A stretch of DNA of 64,000 nt from Paenibacillus sambharensis. GTDB taxonomy: Bacteria; Bacillota; Bacilli; Paenibacillales; Paenibacillaceae. Numbering within the stretch: the first letter of the stretch is position 1; each line of letters starts with the position of its first letter. The notes below the pieces were generated by a model. That model was not told where the DNA came from, ran no database searches, and worked only from the letters and a program-made list of their open reading frames with translations. The position numbers and the translations under genes are program-made. Shown here piece after piece: positions 32,690 to 43,482 of this stretch. The stretch lies in assembly GCF_003233845.1 (NCBI RefSeq), contig NZ_QKRB01000055.1, positions 124,001 to 188,000 of the forward strand, in the 5' to 3' direction.

Positions 32690-33517
32690 TCAGGCAACCC
32701 ACGCAATCCAATGTTTTCTTAAGAAGAACAGCATCGTTCCTCCTAATCCGATTTTAACGATCAATTGTACTTGAATCCAGTCCTGCTCCGCCAGAATGAT
32801 TGCAGCATGGACCTCCGGCATAAACCAGAGCAGTACGCCTGTCAGCAGCAGCACGGCGGAAGCCGGCTTGGACCAGCGGTGAACGAACCAGCTGAACCAC
32901 CCGAAGACAAAAGCAACCGGCACCCAATACAGCTGAACCTCGTACCAGGCGGGATCGGCGGTATTTTTGGCCAGCAGCAGGGCGTAGACCAGGATCGCAG
33001 CAACCCAGCCGCCCAGATGGAGTAGCGGTATCCCCGCTCCCATGCCAAATATGATCCAGAAGACGGAGCAGCCCGCCAGAAAGGCGGCCGTCCAGCCCCA
33101 AGCCTGAATATCGTGAAGATGGAGCATATACAGGCCGATTCCAAGCTTGTACAAGATGCCGATTCCAATAATGGAGAGCCCGGCTGACTCATTTACAGCT
33201 CTCTTCCGCTGTCCGTATGACAGCAAAAAAGTGACCACAGTAAGCGACAATGCGGTTTGCAATAGAGGGTGAAAAGCGTTAAAATATAAAGCGACAAGAC
33301 AAATCAAGGAAAATGCTCCAAAAGCAAGGAGCCAGTGTTTGCCGCTGGATTTCTGAACCGCCGTTGCCGCCTTTCCCGTCCACCCGGAGGGAGTTCTCTC
33401 CTGATCCTGCACTGCGTACAAATTCAGCAGAAAATCGCAGTATTGGTCAGGCAGCAGCTTGTTCCGCCGCCAATAGTCAATTTCTCTTATGATGACTGTC
33501 CGTCGTTCCTGATCCAT
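32690..33517 (-). CDS. Hypothetical polytopic membrane protein
   Basis: 275 residues: a soluble N-terminal 60 residues rich in charged and aromatic amino acids (REIDYWRRNKLLPDQYCDFLLNLY), then about seven membrane helices. The N-terminal motif plus helix array resembles DUF2157-like proteins, but I do not assign it firmly. It occupies the slot between sigA and trmK where B. subtilis has the cytochrome cccA. Start ATG 33517 or GTG 33523, both near AAGGG. Stop overlaps the trmK start region. Confidence 0.7.
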   Translation of the reverse strand: MDQERRTVIIREIDYWRRNKLLPDQYCDFLLNLYAVQDQERTPSGWTGKAATAVQKSSGKHWLLAFGAFSLICLVALYFNAFHPLLQTALSLTVVTFLLSYGQRKRAVNESAGLSIIGIGILYKLGIGLYMLHLHDIQAWGWTAAFLAGCSVFWIIFGMGAGIPLLHLGGWVAAILVYALLLAKNTADPAWYEVQLYWVPVAFVFGWFSWFVHRWSKPASAVLLLTGVLLWFMPEVHAAIILAEQDWIQVQLIVKIGLGGTMLFFLRKHWIAWVA

Positions 33518-33554
33518 CCCCACGCAACCCTTTCGGCCTCCCCTGGCCCATGAT

Positions 33555-33590
33555 GGAAAAAAAAGACCTTACTGCACGAGCAGAAAGGTC
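33555..33590 (-). terminator. Intrinsic terminator of sigA
   Basis: Stem GACCTT / AAGGTC (33565-33590) with an inner CTGC/GCAG stem and 4-5-base loop, followed on the minus strand by eight T. Confidence 0.9.
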
Positions 33591-33602
33591 ACAAGTCAAT
33601 TC

Positions 33603-34724
33603 TTACTCCAAGAAATCCTTCAGCCGCTTACTCCGGCTTGGATGCCGCAGCTTGCGCAGCGCCTTCGCCTCGATCTGGCGGATGCGTTCACGGGTTACCC
33701 CGAAAACCTTGCCAACTTCCTCGAGCGTACGCGTCCGGCCGTCGTCCAGACCGAAACGCAGCCTCAGTACATTCTCTTCACGCTCCGTAAGCGTATCAAG
33801 CACGTCCTCAAGCTGTTCTTTAAGAAGCTCATAAGCCGCAGCATCAGCTGGAGCCAAAGCTTCCTGATCCTCAATAAAGTCACCCAAATGCGAATCGTCC
33901 TCTTCACCAATTGGTGTCTCAAGGGATACCGGTTCCTGGGCAATCTTCATAATTTCCCGTACCTTGTCGGTACTAAGATCCATCTCAGCAGCTATCTCTT
34001 CCGGGGTAGGCTCTCGCCCAAGCTCCTGCAGCAGTTGCCGGGAGACCCGAATCAGCTTGTTGATCGTTTCCACCATATGAACCGGAATCCGGATCGTACG
34101 CGCCTGGTCCGCAATCGCACGCGTGATAGCTTGGCGGATCCACCAGGTAGCATACGTGCTGAACTTGTAGCCTTTCGTATGGTCGAATTTTTCGACAGCC
34201 TTGATCAGGCCCATATTGCCTTCCTGAATCAAATCCAGGAATAGCATGCCGCGTCCGACATAGCGCTTGGCAATACTAACGACAAGCCGCAGGTTCGCTT
34301 CTGCAAGGCGGCGTTTGGCTTCCTCATCGCCATTCTCGATCCGTTTGGCAAGCTCTACCTCATCATCGGCTGACAAGAGAGGAACACGTCCGATTTCCTT
34401 GAGGTACATTCTTACCGGATCGTTAATCTTAATGCCTGGCGGAAGAGCCAGATCGTCGTCAAAATTGAAATCGTCGTGCTCCCGCTCCTCATCGCTTCTT
34501 CCAAGCGGATGATCGTCGTTCTCATTGACAACTTCAATGCCCATGTCATCAAGCTGCTCGAAAAATTCATCCATCTGCTCTGGATCCTGATCGAACGGAG
34601 ACATTTTCTCCATAATTTCTTTGTACGTCAGGGAAGACCGCTTCTTGCCTTGTTCAATCAGCTGTTCCTTGACCAGCTCCAGCTTCTGTTCCGCATCCAA
34701 TTCCGTATGTTGATCGTTCGCCAT
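33603..34724 (-). CDS. sigA: RNA polymerase primary sigma factor SigA (RpoD)
   Basis: 373 residues. Region 1.1 at the N-terminus with an acidic stretch, region 1.2 ([16 protein letters not shown]), region 2 ([28 protein letters not shown]), region 3 ([19 protein letters not shown]) and region 4 with the helix-turn-helix ([27 protein letters not shown]). The short region 1.1 and lack of the large non-conserved insert match Gram-positive SigA. Follows dnaG by 17 bases in the classic macromolecular synthesis operon. Confidence 0.98.
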   Translation of the reverse strand: MANDQHTELDAEQKLELVKEQLIEQGKKRSSLTYKEIMEKMSPFDQDPEQMDEFFEQLDDMGIEVVNENDDHPLGRSDEEREHDDFNFDDDLALPPGIKINDPVRMYLKEIGRVPLLSADDEVELAKRIENGDEEAKRRLAEANLRLVVSIAKRYVGRGMLFLDLIQEGNMGLIKAVEKFDHTKGYKFSTYATWWIRQAITRAIADQARTIRIPVHMVETINKLIRVSRQLLQELGREPTPEEIAAEMDLSTDKVREIMKIAQEPVSLETPIGEEDDSHLGDFIEDQEALAPADAAAYELLKEQLEDVLDTLTEREENVLRLRFGLDDGRTRTLEEVGKVFGVTRERIRQIEAKALRKLRHPSRSKRLKDFLE

Positions 34725-34741
34725 ATCCGACTCCCTCCTCC

Positions 34742-36595
34742 CTAGACACGGTCATCCTGTCTGCCTTTCAGCTGTCTCTCTAGGGCTATAATCTCACTTG
34801 CAATTACCGCGGCCCGCACAACGTCACCTGACCGTTCCGCGCGTATCCACTCTTCCCTCCGCTCATCCAGCTCTCGCAGCCTGGGCTGCTTGAGCACCTC
34901 CGTGACATAGGCTTCAAGAACCTCGTTGTCGTACGGCGGAATAATGTCCATGCTCAGGATAGAAGCTGCGGTCCGCTCCAGCCGTTCATCGCGGAGTGAA
35001 GCAACGAAACGGCTGACTTCCGGATCGTTTCCTTGCGAATAATAGGCATATAGGTAAGCAGCCAAAGCTGCATGATCCTCTACGTTAAAAGCGTCGCCAA
35101 GCTTGTCAAACACAAATTCCGCCGCCTCGGTGTCATGCATCATCCAGTAGAGCAGTCTGCGCTCAATCTGGTGGTGAACCGATACCGCCGGCATTGATTT
35201 GGGCGCACGGCGACTTTCATTCCTACCATTATTCCACGAATTATCGTTATTATCCCCGCCGCCGCGCACTTTTTGCCGGCTCAGCAAAATGTCGTGGCAG
35301 TCCTGCTTCAGCGTATCCAGTGAAATACCGAACTCGCCTGACAGCTCCCGCAGATAGAATTCACGCTCTGTGGCGGAATCCAGCTCTGCGATAATCCGCA
35401 CTCCTTCAAGGACGTAGTTTTTACGACCCTCTTCTTCTAGGAGTTTATGGCTTTTTCTTAAAAATAGTAGTCTAAATTTCGTAACCGTCAGCGGACTGTC
35501 GATCACCTCACGAAGAAATGACTGGGGCCCGTACTCGGAAATGTATTCGTCAGGGTCCTTCCGGCCCGGAATCGCCGCCACCTTCACCTTCAGTCCGGCC
35601 TTCTCGAACATCGGAATCGTCTTCATGGCTGCCGCTTGTCCCGCATCATCCCCGTCATAGCAGACAATAACTTCATCGGCATTGCGGCGGATCCGCTCCA
35701 CATGATCGTCAGTAAAAGCAGTACCCATACTGGCTACGCCGTTGCGGACGCCCGCACTCCAGGCTTTAATGACATCCATATAGCCTTCGAACAGAACAAC
35801 AGTCCGGCTCTTGCGGATGGAAGGCCTTGCCTGATGCAGGTTATAGAGCGTGCTGCTCTTATGAAAGAGCATCGAATCCGACGAATTCAGATATTTCGGC
35901 TGCGCGTCACCGAGAACACGTCCGGCGAATGCAATCACCTTACCGTCCTTATCCCAGATCGGGAACATGATCCGGTCCCGGAACCTGTCCACATAGCCGC
36001 TGCCGTCCGACTTAGCCGAAACCAGCCCGCCTTTCTCCATCAGCGCGAGGTCATACCCTCTCTTCTGTAGGAAATTGACCAGCGTATCCCAGCGGTCCGG
36101 CGCGTACCCGAGCATGAACTGGTTAATCAGCTTATCGCTCATGCCACGATCGCGCAAATACTGGTTGGCCCCACGGCCAAACTCTGTATTCAACAGGAGG
36201 TAGTGGTAGAACTTGGCGGCGTATTCATGCGCCTCCAGCAGAATCTGCCTGTCCTTCTGTTCGGCTGTCTGTTCCCCAGTCTGCTGGGAAGGCTCCCAGG
36301 TTACCGGCACATGGGCTTCCTCGGCCATTACTCTGACGGCTTCAGGGAAGCTGTATCCCTCCATCTCCATCACAAAGTGGATCGCATTGCCCCCTTTACC
36401 GCATCCGTAGCAGTAGAAGATCTGCTTCTCCGGCGTTACGGTGAAGGACGGCGTTTTCTCTGAATGGAACGGACACAGTCCCTTCATATATTTCCCGTTC
36501 TTCGTGAGATGCACATGTCTGCCGACCGTCTCTACAATATCGTGATGCCTTAGAACAGCTTCGATCGCTTCCTCAGGAATTCTACCGACGGTCAT
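34742..36595 (-). CDS. dnaG: DNA primase DnaG
   Basis: Makes RNA primers at the replication fork together with the DnaB-type helicase. 617 residues: N-terminal zinc-binding domain with Cys41, His44, Cys62 and Cys65 ([11 protein letters not shown] ... CYGCG), RNA polymerase core, TOPRIM domain ([11 protein letters not shown], then [11 protein letters not shown]) and a C-terminal helicase-interaction region after a basic, Asn-rich linker. ATG at 36595. Between yqxD and sigA as in B. subtilis. Confidence 0.98.
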   Translation of the reverse strand: MTVGRIPEEAIEAVLRHHDIVETVGRHVHLTKNGKYMKGLCPFHSEKTPSFTVTPEKQIFYCYGCGKGGNAIHFVMEMEGYSFPEAVRVMAEEAHVPVTWEPSQQTGEQTAEQKDRQILLEAHEYAAKFYHYLLLNTEFGRGANQYLRDRGMSDKLINQFMLGYAPDRWDTLVNFLQKRGYDLALMEKGGLVSAKSDGSGYVDRFRDRIMFPIWDKDGKVIAFAGRVLGDAQPKYLNSSDSMLFHKSSTLYNLHQARPSIRKSRTVVLFEGYMDVIKAWSAGVRNGVASMGTAFTDDHVERIRRNADEVIVCYDGDDAGQAAAMKTIPMFEKAGLKVKVAAIPGRKDPDEYISEYGPQSFLREVIDSPLTVTKFRLLFLRKSHKLLEEEGRKNYVLEGVRIIAELDSATEREFYLRELSGEFGISLDTLKQDCHDILLSRQKVRGGGDNNDNSWNNGRNESRRAPKSMPAVSVHHQIERRLLYWMMHDTEAAEFVFDKLGDAFNVEDHAALAAYLYAYYSQGNDPEVSRFVASLRDERLERTAASILSMDIIPPYDNEVLEAYVTEVLKQPRLRELDERREEWIRAERSGDVVRAAVIASEIIALERQLKGRQDDRV

Positions 36596-36635
36596 TCAAC
36601 ATCACCTTCATCCTAATGACACGTATAACTATTCG

Positions 36636-37106
36636 CTATGGCTCCCTATTCTCCTGCAAATCTTCCAAAACTTTTGTCAGCTTTTGTTGAAATTGCCTCC
36701 GGTCATCGTCTGTCATCGCCTTCGGACCTCTGGTTCTTCCGCCGCCGCGCCTGATCTTGGCGTGATCGTGTCTGCGGGCCATCAGATAGTCAATCGTCTC
36801 ATTCGTGTACTGCTCACCACGGTTCGACAGAACGGTTGCCCGCTTGCCAAGCGCCACCGCCGCAAGACCGAAATCCTGGGTGACAACTATATCTGCAGCG
36901 CTCACCAGGTTGGAGATGTACAGATCTACCGATTGGCTGCTGCGGTCCACCTGCTTGATTTCGACACCATCCGCCGCCTCCATCCGGTGATCATAGGATG
37001 CAACCAGCAGGACGGGGACCCGGAATGCCCTTGCCGTCTCGGCGATTTCACGCTTGACCGGACATGCATCGGCGTCAACCACGATACGAGGAGCCTGTTG
37101 TTCCAA
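36636..37106 (-). CDS. yqxD: YaiI/YqxD family (DUF188) protein
   Basis: 156 residues, NYN/PIN-like fold suggested by VVDADACPVKREI at the start and VVTQDFGLAAVALGKRA, with conserved Asp residues that could bind metal; a nuclease role is inferred from fold only. C-terminus is basic (RRGGGRTRGP) and may bind nucleic acid. TTG start at 37106 with GCGGTGAT upstream. First gene of the yqxD-dnaG-sigA operon. Confidence 0.92.
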   Translation of the reverse strand: MEQQAPRIVVDADACPVKREIAETARAFRVPVLLVASYDHRMEAADGVEIKQVDRSSQSVDLYISNLVSAADIVVTQDFGLAAVALGKRATVLSNRGEQYTNETIDYLMARRHDHAKIRRGGGRTRGPKAMTDDDRRQFQQKLTKVLEDLQENREP

Positions 37107-37142
37107 CTGTTATCACCGCAATTTCTGGAAAAGTACCGTACT

Positions 37143-37148
37143 ATTATA
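37143..37148 (-). promoter_or_regulatory. Possible -10 element of the yqxD-dnaG-sigA operon
   Basis: TATAAT on the minus strand, 37-42 bases upstream of the yqxD start. No good -35 is found at the right distance, so this is only a candidate. Confidence 0.35.
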
Positions 37149-37200
37149 TACGATGGCTTTACAAAAAATCCTGCAAAACCGCGTACAAACATTCGCTTTT

Positions 37201-38031
37201 TTATCCGCGGACCGTCTCAAGGATCAGGCTCGCTGTTTCTTCTACCGCCTTATGGGATACATCGATGACAACACAGCCCAGCTGCTTCATGACCGATTCT
37301 GCATATTCCAGCTCGTATTCAATCCGGGTTGTCGTCGCATACGAAGCATTATCAGGCAGCCCAAGCGCCTTCAGCCGCTCCTTGCGGATAATATTAAGAT
37401 AATGGGTCCCGATCGTCAGACCGACGATTTTGGATTTGGGCAGCTTGAACAGCTCGGGAGGAAGCTTGAGCTCCGGTACCAGCGGCACGTTAGCCACCTT
37501 GTAGGTCTTGTGCGCCAAGTACATAGAGAGCGGTGTCTTAGACGTCCGTGATACCCCGACAAGCACAATGTCTGCTTTCAGAATGCCCGTAGGATCTTTG
37601 GCGTCATCGTATTTCACGGCAAACTCCACGGCTTCCACCTTGCGGAAGTAGTCGGCGTCGAGCACATGGTTAAGACCAGGCTCCTGCCGGGACTTGCTGC
37701 CGGTCTGGCGTTCAAGGCTCTCAATCAGCGGACCAAGCAGATCAACGGCCTGCACGTTCATTTCCTCTGCGCGCATAGCCATATACTCACGCAGCCTCGG
37801 GATAACCAGCGTATAGAGAATAACGGCATTTTCGGAAAGGGCTCTTATTAGAACCCTCTCGATTGTGCCTTCATCCTGGACAAAAGGAGCCCGCCGGACA
37901 TCCGCGTAAGCGGGGTGGAACTGCGCCACTGCCGCCCGGACGACTACCTCGCCGGTATCCCCTGCGGAGTCGGACACGACATAGATAATAATATCGGACC
38001 TGCCTGAACCGCCTTCAACTGGCATGCTCAT
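37201..38031 (-). CDS. ppsR: Pyruvate phosphate dikinase regulatory protein (bifunctional kinase/pyrophosphorylase)
   Basis: DUF299 protein that uses ADP to phosphorylate, and phosphate to dephosphorylate, pyruvate-phosphate dikinase or PEP synthase, switching PEP formation. 276 residues; P-loop-like motif GVSRTSKTP (Lys165), IIYVVSDSAGDTGE at the N-terminus and LTIGTHYLNIIRKERL. ATG at 38031 with GAGGAG nine bases upstream; the frame overlaps glyS if extended. In B. subtilis ccpN sits between glyS and this gene (yqfL); here it follows glyS by 28 bases with nothing between. Confidence 0.95.
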   Translation of the reverse strand: MSMPVEGGSGRSDIIIYVVSDSAGDTGEVVVRAAVAQFHPAYADVRRAPFVQDEGTIERVLIRALSENAVILYTLVIPRLREYMAMRAEEMNVQAVDLLGPLIESLERQTGSKSRQEPGLNHVLDADYFRKVEAVEFAVKYDDAKDPTGILKADIVLVGVSRTSKTPLSMYLAHKTYKVANVPLVPELKLPPELFKLPKSKIVGLTIGTHYLNIIRKERLKALGLPDNASYATTTRIEYELEYAESVMKQLGCVVIDVSHKAVEETASLILETVRG

Positions 38032-38059
38032 GTTCGCATCTCCTCTCTGCCGCTGCTGT

Positions 38060-40141
38060 TTACCAGACGATCTTGGAGAAGTCAGCAAGCTGCCTGATAT
38101 CATCCGCCAGCGCAGCAAGTGCCGCCAGCCTGTTATCCTTGATTGTGCTGTCTTCCACCATTACCATAACATGATCGAAATACCCGTTTATGGGTTCTTT
38201 TAATCCTGCAAGCCTTGCCAGAGCCTCCGCTGCATCCCCTGCTTCCAACGCCTCCAGATAGGCGGTATGGGTTGTTCGCCAGCTCTCGAACAGTGTGCGT
38301 TCCGCTTCATCGGTGAACAGCGACGGGTCCACAGTGCGGCTTTCCGCTTTTGCAGCAAGATTGCAGACGCGGTTGAAGGCATCGGTTGTTGCCTTGAAGT
38401 CCGGCATGCTCTGTCCGGATACAGCTGCCAGTACAGCGGAAGCTCTTGCAATGGTCAAAGAGAGATTCGCAAAGCCGGAAGCCATAACCGCATCAATGAT
38501 GTCATAACGGATTCCCTGTTCACCGAGCACATTCTTGACCCGGAGACTGAAGAAATCCATCAAATCCTGACGAACCTCTGCCCGGTCACGCTTCATGCCG
38601 CGGGCTTCATGCACATTCAGCGCCAGATCGAACAGTCCGGCGAGCGTAAGTCCAAGCTTGTGCGACAGCATAATCTGGACAATGCCAGCCGCCTGGCGGC
38701 GAAGCGCATAAGGGTCCTGCGAGCCGGTTGGAATGATGCCGATGGAGAAGCAGCCCGCGATCGTATCCATCTTGTCGGCCAGAGCAACTACTGCGCCAAC
38801 CAATGATCCCGGTGCACGGTCACCTGCAAACCGCGGCTGGTAATGCTCGAACAGCGCCCTGCTCACAGCTTCGCTCTCGCCGGCTTTGCGCGCATAATCC
38901 TCGCCCATAATGCCCTGAAGCTCAGGGAACTCGTAGACCATCTGAGTCACAAGATCGAATTTGCAAATTTCCGCCGCACGGCTGATATCACGGTGCGACT
39001 GCTCGTCTACTGCCAGACTTCCGGCAATCAGGTCAGCCAGGCTTCTGATCCTGCGAACCTTGTCCGCCAAACTGCCCAGTTCTTCGTGGTAAACGATATT
39101 CTCCAGCTTGGCATTCGCATCGGCAATCGCCAGCTTCTGATCCTCCGAATAGAAGAACTTTGCATCGGACAGACGGGCACGAAGCACCTTTTCATTGCCC
39201 TTCGCCACCTGCTCGATCGACGTGCGGTCGCCGTTGCGCACTGTGACAAAGTAAGGCAGCAGCTTCCCGTTCTTATCAAGCACCGGGAAGTAACGCTGGT
39301 GCTCGCGCATGGAGGTAATCAGCACTTCCTGCGGGATATTGAGGAACGAAGGATCAAAGGTGCCGAACAGTACGCTTGGATATTCTACAAGGAACAATAC
39401 TTCCTCAAGCAGATCCTCCTTGACCGCAATATTCCAGCCCTTCTCCGCTGCCAGCTCCTCAATCTGCTTGACGATCAGGCCTTCGCGTTCCGCCAAGTCA
39501 GCAATGACATGCTGCTCGCGCAGCTTATCCAGATAAGCCGACGGCTGATCAATATCCGTATCGGTTCCCAGAAACCGGTGACCGCGCGATGTGCGGCCGC
39601 TGGCAACGTCCGCAATTTCGATCGGAATAATCTCGGTTCCATAGAGCGCAACCATCCAGCGGACCGGACGAACGAAGCGCATCTCATAGGCGCCCCAGCG
39701 CATGTTCTTCGGGAACACCATGCCGTTGATAATATCCGTTAACCCGGCAGGCAGCACCACGGAGGTCTCTATGCCAATACTGCTCTTATTCGCGTACACA
39801 TATTCAACACCGCCAAGCTCCTTGAAGAAGAGCTGATCCGGCTCTACACCCTGACTGCGGGCAAAACCGAGGGCAGCCTTGCTCCACGCTCCCGTCTCAT
39901 CCTGAGCGATCTTGCGGGAAGGCCCCTTTACTTCCTCGCTGACATCCGACTGCTTCTCAGCCGCAGCCCGTACCAGCACAGTCAGCCTGCGCGGTGTAGC
40001 GTATGCTTCAATGCCTTCATGAGCAATCCGGGCTTCTTCCAGCCACTTGCCTGTCTTTTCCTTCAGTTGGTTCAATGCGCCGCGCACAAACCGGGCAGGC
40101 ACCTCTTCCAGTCCCAGCTCCAGCAGCAGGTCCTTAGCCAT
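38060..40141 (-). CDS. glyS: Glycyl-tRNA synthetase beta subunit
   Basis: 693 residues, usual length for the beta chain of the alpha2-beta2 enzyme. [14 protein letters not shown] at the N-terminus and [11 protein letters not shown] are diagnostic; an HD-like domain and a C-terminal anticodon-binding (DALR-like) region follow. Start ATG at 40141 overlaps the glyQ stop by eight bases. Expression is controlled with glyQ by the T-box upstream. Confidence 0.97.
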   Translation of the reverse strand: MAKDLLLELGLEEVPARFVRGALNQLKEKTGKWLEEARIAHEGIEAYATPRRLTVLVRAAAEKQSDVSEEVKGPSRKIAQDETGAWSKAALGFARSQGVEPDQLFFKELGGVEYVYANKSSIGIETSVVLPAGLTDIINGMVFPKNMRWGAYEMRFVRPVRWMVALYGTEIIPIEIADVASGRTSRGHRFLGTDTDIDQPSAYLDKLREQHVIADLAEREGLIVKQIEELAAEKGWNIAVKEDLLEEVLFLVEYPSVLFGTFDPSFLNIPQEVLITSMREHQRYFPVLDKNGKLLPYFVTVRNGDRTSIEQVAKGNEKVLRARLSDAKFFYSEDQKLAIADANAKLENIVYHEELGSLADKVRRIRSLADLIAGSLAVDEQSHRDISRAAEICKFDLVTQMVYEFPELQGIMGEDYARKAGESEAVSRALFEHYQPRFAGDRAPGSLVGAVVALADKMDTIAGCFSIGIIPTGSQDPYALRRQAAGIVQIMLSHKLGLTLAGLFDLALNVHEARGMKRDRAEVRQDLMDFFSLRVKNVLGEQGIRYDIIDAVMASGFANLSLTIARASAVLAAVSGQSMPDFKATTDAFNRVCNLAAKAESRTVDPSLFTDEAERTLFESWRTTHTAYLEALEAGDAAEALARLAGLKEPINGYFDHVMVMVEDSTIKDNRLAALAALADDIRQLADFSKIVW

Positions 40142-41021
40142 TGATTTCAGCCCCTTTCTTAAGCAGCGGGAATCCTAGCCGTTCCCGTTCCTCCAAATAA
40201 ACAGCCGCGCATTTGCGGGCGAGGTTGCGGACACGCATGATGTAGCCGGTCCGCTCCGTTACGCTGATCGCGCCGCGCGCATCAAGCAGGTTGAAGGTAT
40301 GCGAGCATTTCAGCACGTAGTCATAAGCCGGGAACACCAGGTTATGCTCCAGTGCTTTTCCCGCTTCCGCCTCGTACATCGCGAACAGGGAGAACAGCAT
40401 CGATGCATCCGAAATTTCGAATGTATACTTGGAATGCTCGAACTCCGGCTGCAGGAACACATCGCCATAAGTGACGCCCTCGACCCATTCCAGGTCAAAG
40501 ACATTTTCCTTGTCCTGTATGTAGGAGGCAAGGCGCTCCATTCCGTATGTGATCTCAACAGACACCGGGCTGGCATCAATGCCGCCCACCTGCTGGAAGT
40601 AAGTAAACTGCGTGATCTCCATCCCGTCAAGCCATACTTCCCAGCCAAGGCCCCAGGCGCCTAGCGTAGGCGATTCCCAGTTATCCTCGACGAACCGGAT
40701 ATCATGATGAGCCGGGTTAATTCCAAGCCGCTTCAGGCTCTCGAGATACAGCTCTTGAATGTTGTCCGGCGACGGCTTCAGAATGACCTGAAATTGATGA
40801 TGCTGATACAGGCGGTTCGGGTTCTCTCCGTAACGTCCGTCTGCCGGCCGGCGGGACGGCTCCACATAAGCCACATTCCACGGCTCTGGACCAATGGAAC
40901 GCAGGAACGTCATCGGGTTCATCGTGCCCGCGCCCTTCTCCACGTCATACGGCTGTACCAGAATACAGTTTTGCTCTGCCCAGAATTGCTGGAGCGTCAG
41001 AATCATTCCCTGAAAATTCAT
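40134..41021 (-). CDS. glyQ: Glycyl-tRNA synthetase alpha subunit
   Basis: 295 residues from ATG 41021 ([14 protein letters not shown]), with AAGGGG ten bases upstream. This subunit holds the class II aminoacylation core; [25 protein letters not shown] and [13 protein letters not shown] are family hallmarks. The frame continues open upstream through the T-box leader, but that extension overlaps the riboswitch and is not protein. Confidence 0.97.
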   Translation of the reverse strand: MNFQGMILTLQQFWAEQNCILVQPYDVEKGAGTMNPMTFLRSIGPEPWNVAYVEPSRRPADGRYGENPNRLYQHHQFQVILKPSPDNIQELYLESLKRLGINPAHHDIRFVEDNWESPTLGAWGLGWEVWLDGMEITQFTYFQQVGGIDASPVSVEITYGMERLASYIQDKENVFDLEWVEGVTYGDVFLQPEFEHSKYTFEISDASMLFSLFAMYEAEAGKALEHNLVFPAYDYVLKCSHTFNLLDARGAISVTERTGYIMRVRNLARKCAAVYLEERERLGFPLLKKGAEING

Positions 41022-41104
41022 CACTTGCGCACCCCTTATCATAGAATTAGCAAACAGAAAGACCGGGAATAGGATGAGGAGCGTGAGCAGAAGGCCCTGC
41101 ATGG

Positions 41105-41330
41105 ACGCCAAAAAACTCCCGTCCCTACGCCTGTTCCCAGACGTAGGGACGGGAGCTATAATCCCGCGGTTCCACCCTACTTGGCTGCCGTTCACACGGT
41201 AAGCCCGCCTCTTGCCCTGCCAGCGTCCTCCGGAGCGCCCTTCACCAACGGCCGGCCGCAGGGCTTCCACTGTCCCCTGCTCGCTGACTGCCGCAATCGT
41301 CGGTTACTTTCTCCATCATCGTCCGATACT
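41105..41330 (-). promoter_or_regulatory. Glycine T-box riboswitch of glyQS
   Basis: Leader that senses uncharged tRNA-Gly. The conserved T-box AGGGTGGAACCGCGGG is at 41163-41178 (minus). It is followed by a terminator with a long stem CTCCCGTCCCTACG / CGTAGGGACGGGAG and TTTTTT (41110-41155). Upstream lie the Stem I parts GAGAAAGTAACCGA (41301-41314), the AGCGAGC/GTGGAAGCCC region, and a specifier candidate GAAGGGC with a Gly codon GGC/GGG at 41237-41240. The specifier position is my best reading. Confidence 0.92.
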
Positions 41331-41341
41331 CATATTGCCCT

Positions 41342-41370
41342 ATATTAGCGATAATTGACGGTTTTGTCAA
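41342..41370 (-). promoter_or_regulatory. SigA-type promoter of the glyQS T-box transcript
   Basis: Minus strand: perfect -35 TTGACA (41365-41370), 17-base spacer, -10 TAATAT (41342-41347). The -35 box contains the TGA stop codon of recO (41367-41369). Confidence 0.85.
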
Positions 41371-42164
41371 ATTGGGCTGGCAGGGTCGTCACCGGGCGGC
41401 CGCCGCCGCTGTGGTGCAGCTGCCTGCATACCAGCCAGTGAATCCAGGAATGCCCTGGACTTAAGCCGCAGTCCCATATGGTAATCCATCAGCGCCCGTA
41501 CCGATTCTGTCAATTCCGCCTTGGTCTCCGTCTTGATCTGGATATTGCCAAGCCGCCGCATATCCATCGTCCCCAGCAGCCTGAGCAGCTTAATGGCGCC
41601 TTCACCCGGACGCAGAGCCGACGGGTCCGTATAACGGCACCGGGGACAGAGCAGTCCGCCCAGCCGGGGACTTAAGACAAACGGTCCTTCCTCCCGGCCG
41701 CAAGAAGCGCACGCATGCAAAACAGGCGCATAACCTGCCGCCTGCAAAATTTTCATTTCATACAGATGAATGGTCACCGCCGGGTCCTTGCCGTCCTCAA
41801 GCGCCTGAAAGCAGGCCTTCAGCTGTTCAAACAGAAAGCTGCCTGCCTCTTCATCCTGCAGTGCCCGGTCGGTCAGCTCAGCCGCATAGGAGGCATGGGC
41901 CATCAGATCCAGCTCCTCCCTCAGCCTGTGATGGGAGGTTATAATTTCTCCGCTGCTGAGTGTCCCCAGTCCGCTAGTCCTGAAGAATGCAAACTCCCCG
42001 TGGGTAAACAGCTGAGACAGCGAGCCGTAACGGCTCTTGAGCTTCTTGGCGCCGCGTATGAGCACGCCGACTTTTCCGTTCGTGTTGGTCAGCAGTGTAA
42101 CGATTTTATTGCCTTCCCCATAATCCATTGAACGAATGATAATGCCCTCTACTCGGTAAAGCAA
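41367..42164 (-). CDS. recO: DNA repair protein RecO
   Basis: Recombination mediator that loads RecA on SSB-coated DNA. 265 residues: N-terminal OB fold (LYRVEGIIIRSMDYGEGNKIVTLLT), helical middle, zinc finger with CASC and CPRC. Start is taken as TTG at 42164 (giving MLYRVEG), with GGGGGAGAGG just upstream; GTG at 42179 lacks a site. A Pro/Arg-rich tail ends the protein. Between yqzL and glyQ. Confidence 0.95.
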   Translation of the reverse strand: MLYRVEGIIIRSMDYGEGNKIVTLLTNTNGKVGVLIRGAKKLKSRYGSLSQLFTHGEFAFFRTSGLGTLSSGEIITSHHRLREELDLMAHASYAAELTDRALQDEEAGSFLFEQLKACFQALEDGKDPAVTIHLYEMKILQAAGYAPVLHACASCGREEGPFVLSPRLGGLLCPRCRYTDPSALRPGEGAIKLLRLLGTMDMRRLGNIQIKTETKAELTESVRALMDYHMGLRLKSRAFLDSLAGMQAAAPQRRRPPGDDPASPI

Positions 42165-42194
42165 CAGCCTCTCCCCCACCCGGAAGGGCGGAGC

Positions 42195-42347
42195 TTACTC
42201 CGCTTCCTCCCACTCTTCCAGCGAATCCATTGCTTCCTGCGGACCTCCGGTTTCATTCAGAGCCCGGACCTGGTCCACCTGTTTATACAGTAAGAACGCG
42301 TCCACATCTCCGGTTAACGTAAAATACGTCCAAGAAAAATCACGCAT
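42195..42347 (-). CDS. yqzL: YqzL family small protein
   Basis: 50 residues, acidic C-terminus. The N-terminus RDFSWTYFTLTGDVDAFLLYK matches the YqzL pattern (FSW..F..TG..D..LL.K). Function unknown. ATG at 42347 with AAAGGA nine bases upstream; upstream in-frame ATGs have no ribosome site. Located between era and recO exactly as in B. subtilis. Confidence 0.85.
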   Translation of the reverse strand: MRDFSWTYFTLTGDVDAFLLYKQVDQVRALNETGGPQEAMDSLEEWEEAE

Positions 42348-42520
42348 GCGATTCATCCTTTCTCCGTAAATGCTTGCAGTTCCGATACAGAGAATAGGTT
42401 GCGATGAATGCATCCTGAGTATCCTTGGTGTTTATATCCTGTTATAAAACAGGCGTCAACCGGGTATGGGCTTGCCTTGGCGCAGCTTCCCGCTGGACTT
42501 TCATTTCCCGCCTGCCCGGA

Positions 42521-43438
42521 TTATTCGTTCCGGTAGCCGAGGTCCTTCAGCACGCGATCCTGGTTCCGCCAGTCTTTCTTAACCTTTACCCACAGCTCGA
42601 GGAACGTACGCGAGCCCAGCAGATTTTCGATATCCCGCCGCGCCAGCTTGCCAACCTCCTTCAGAACGGCACCCTGCTTGCCGATGACGATGCCCTTCTG
42701 CGAATCACGCTCCACGAAGATCACAGCGCCGATATAGACAACCCCGTTCTCCTGAACGCGCATGTCTTCAATAGTTACGGCAATGGAATGCGGCACTTCC
42801 TCCCGCGTCATATGAAGGATCTTCTCCCGGATCAGCTCGGCACAGACGAACTGCTCAGGATGGTCCGTTACCTGGTCAGCCGGATAATACTGCGGCCCTT
42901 CAGGCAAATATTTGGTTAGCGTATCAAGCAGCGTGTTTACGTTATTGCCCTGCAGTGCGGAGATCGGTACGATCTCTGTAAACTCCATCAGCTCCCGGTA
43001 CTTATCAATAATCGGCAGCAGCGCCTCGGGATGAACCTTATCGATCTTGTTCAGCACCAGAATAACGGGCGCCTTGCAGTTCTTCAGCATCTCGATAATG
43101 TAACGGTCACCGCCCCCCAGTTCCTCGGACACGTCAGTCAGGAACAGGACCGCCTCCACCTCCCCCAGCGCACTCTGCGCAGACTGGTTCATGAAGTTGC
43201 CAAGCTTGGAGTTCGGCTTGTGGATTCCAGGTGTATCAAGGAAAATAATCTGTGCGCTGTCCGTCGTATAAACACCATGAATCTTGTTGCGTGTGGTCTG
43301 CGGCTTATCCGACATGATGGCGATCTTCTGGCCGATCAACCCGTTCATCAGCGTCGACTTGCCTACGTTGGGCCTGCCGACGATCGCCACAAAGCCCGAA
43401 CGGAATTTACCCGGCTTGCCGCTGTTCTGGTTGGACAT
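42521..43438 (-). CDS. era: GTPase Era
   Basis: Essential GTPase in 30S subunit assembly that binds the 16S rRNA 3' end. 305 residues: G1 GRPNVGKS (21-28), G3 DTPGIHKP, G4 NKIDKV, and a C-terminal KH domain ([22 protein letters not shown], in parts). ATG at 43438 with AGGAGG seven to eight bases upstream. The open frame reaching back to 43627 overlaps cdd and is not translated. Confidence 0.97.
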   Translation of the reverse strand: MSNQNSGKPGKFRSGFVAIVGRPNVGKSTLMNGLIGQKIAIMSDKPQTTRNKIHGVYTTDSAQIIFLDTPGIHKPNSKLGNFMNQSAQSALGEVEAVLFLTDVSEELGGGDRYIIEMLKNCKAPVILVLNKIDKVHPEALLPIIDKYRELMEFTEIVPISALQGNNVNTLLDTLTKYLPEGPQYYPADQVTDHPEQFVCAELIREKILHMTREEVPHSIAVTIEDMRVQENGVVYIGAVIFVERDSQKGIVIGKQGAVLKEVGKLARRDIENLLGSRTFLELWVKVKKDWRNQDRVLKDLGYRNE

Positions 43439-43482
43439 CTGGTAACCTCCTGTGTATCGTAATTCATCTTTGTTGATTCTGC

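Noticed and set aside
41022-41270. N-terminal extension of glyQ
   Set aside because: The open frame runs through the T-box antiterminator and terminator; the canonical GlyQ start is at 41021.
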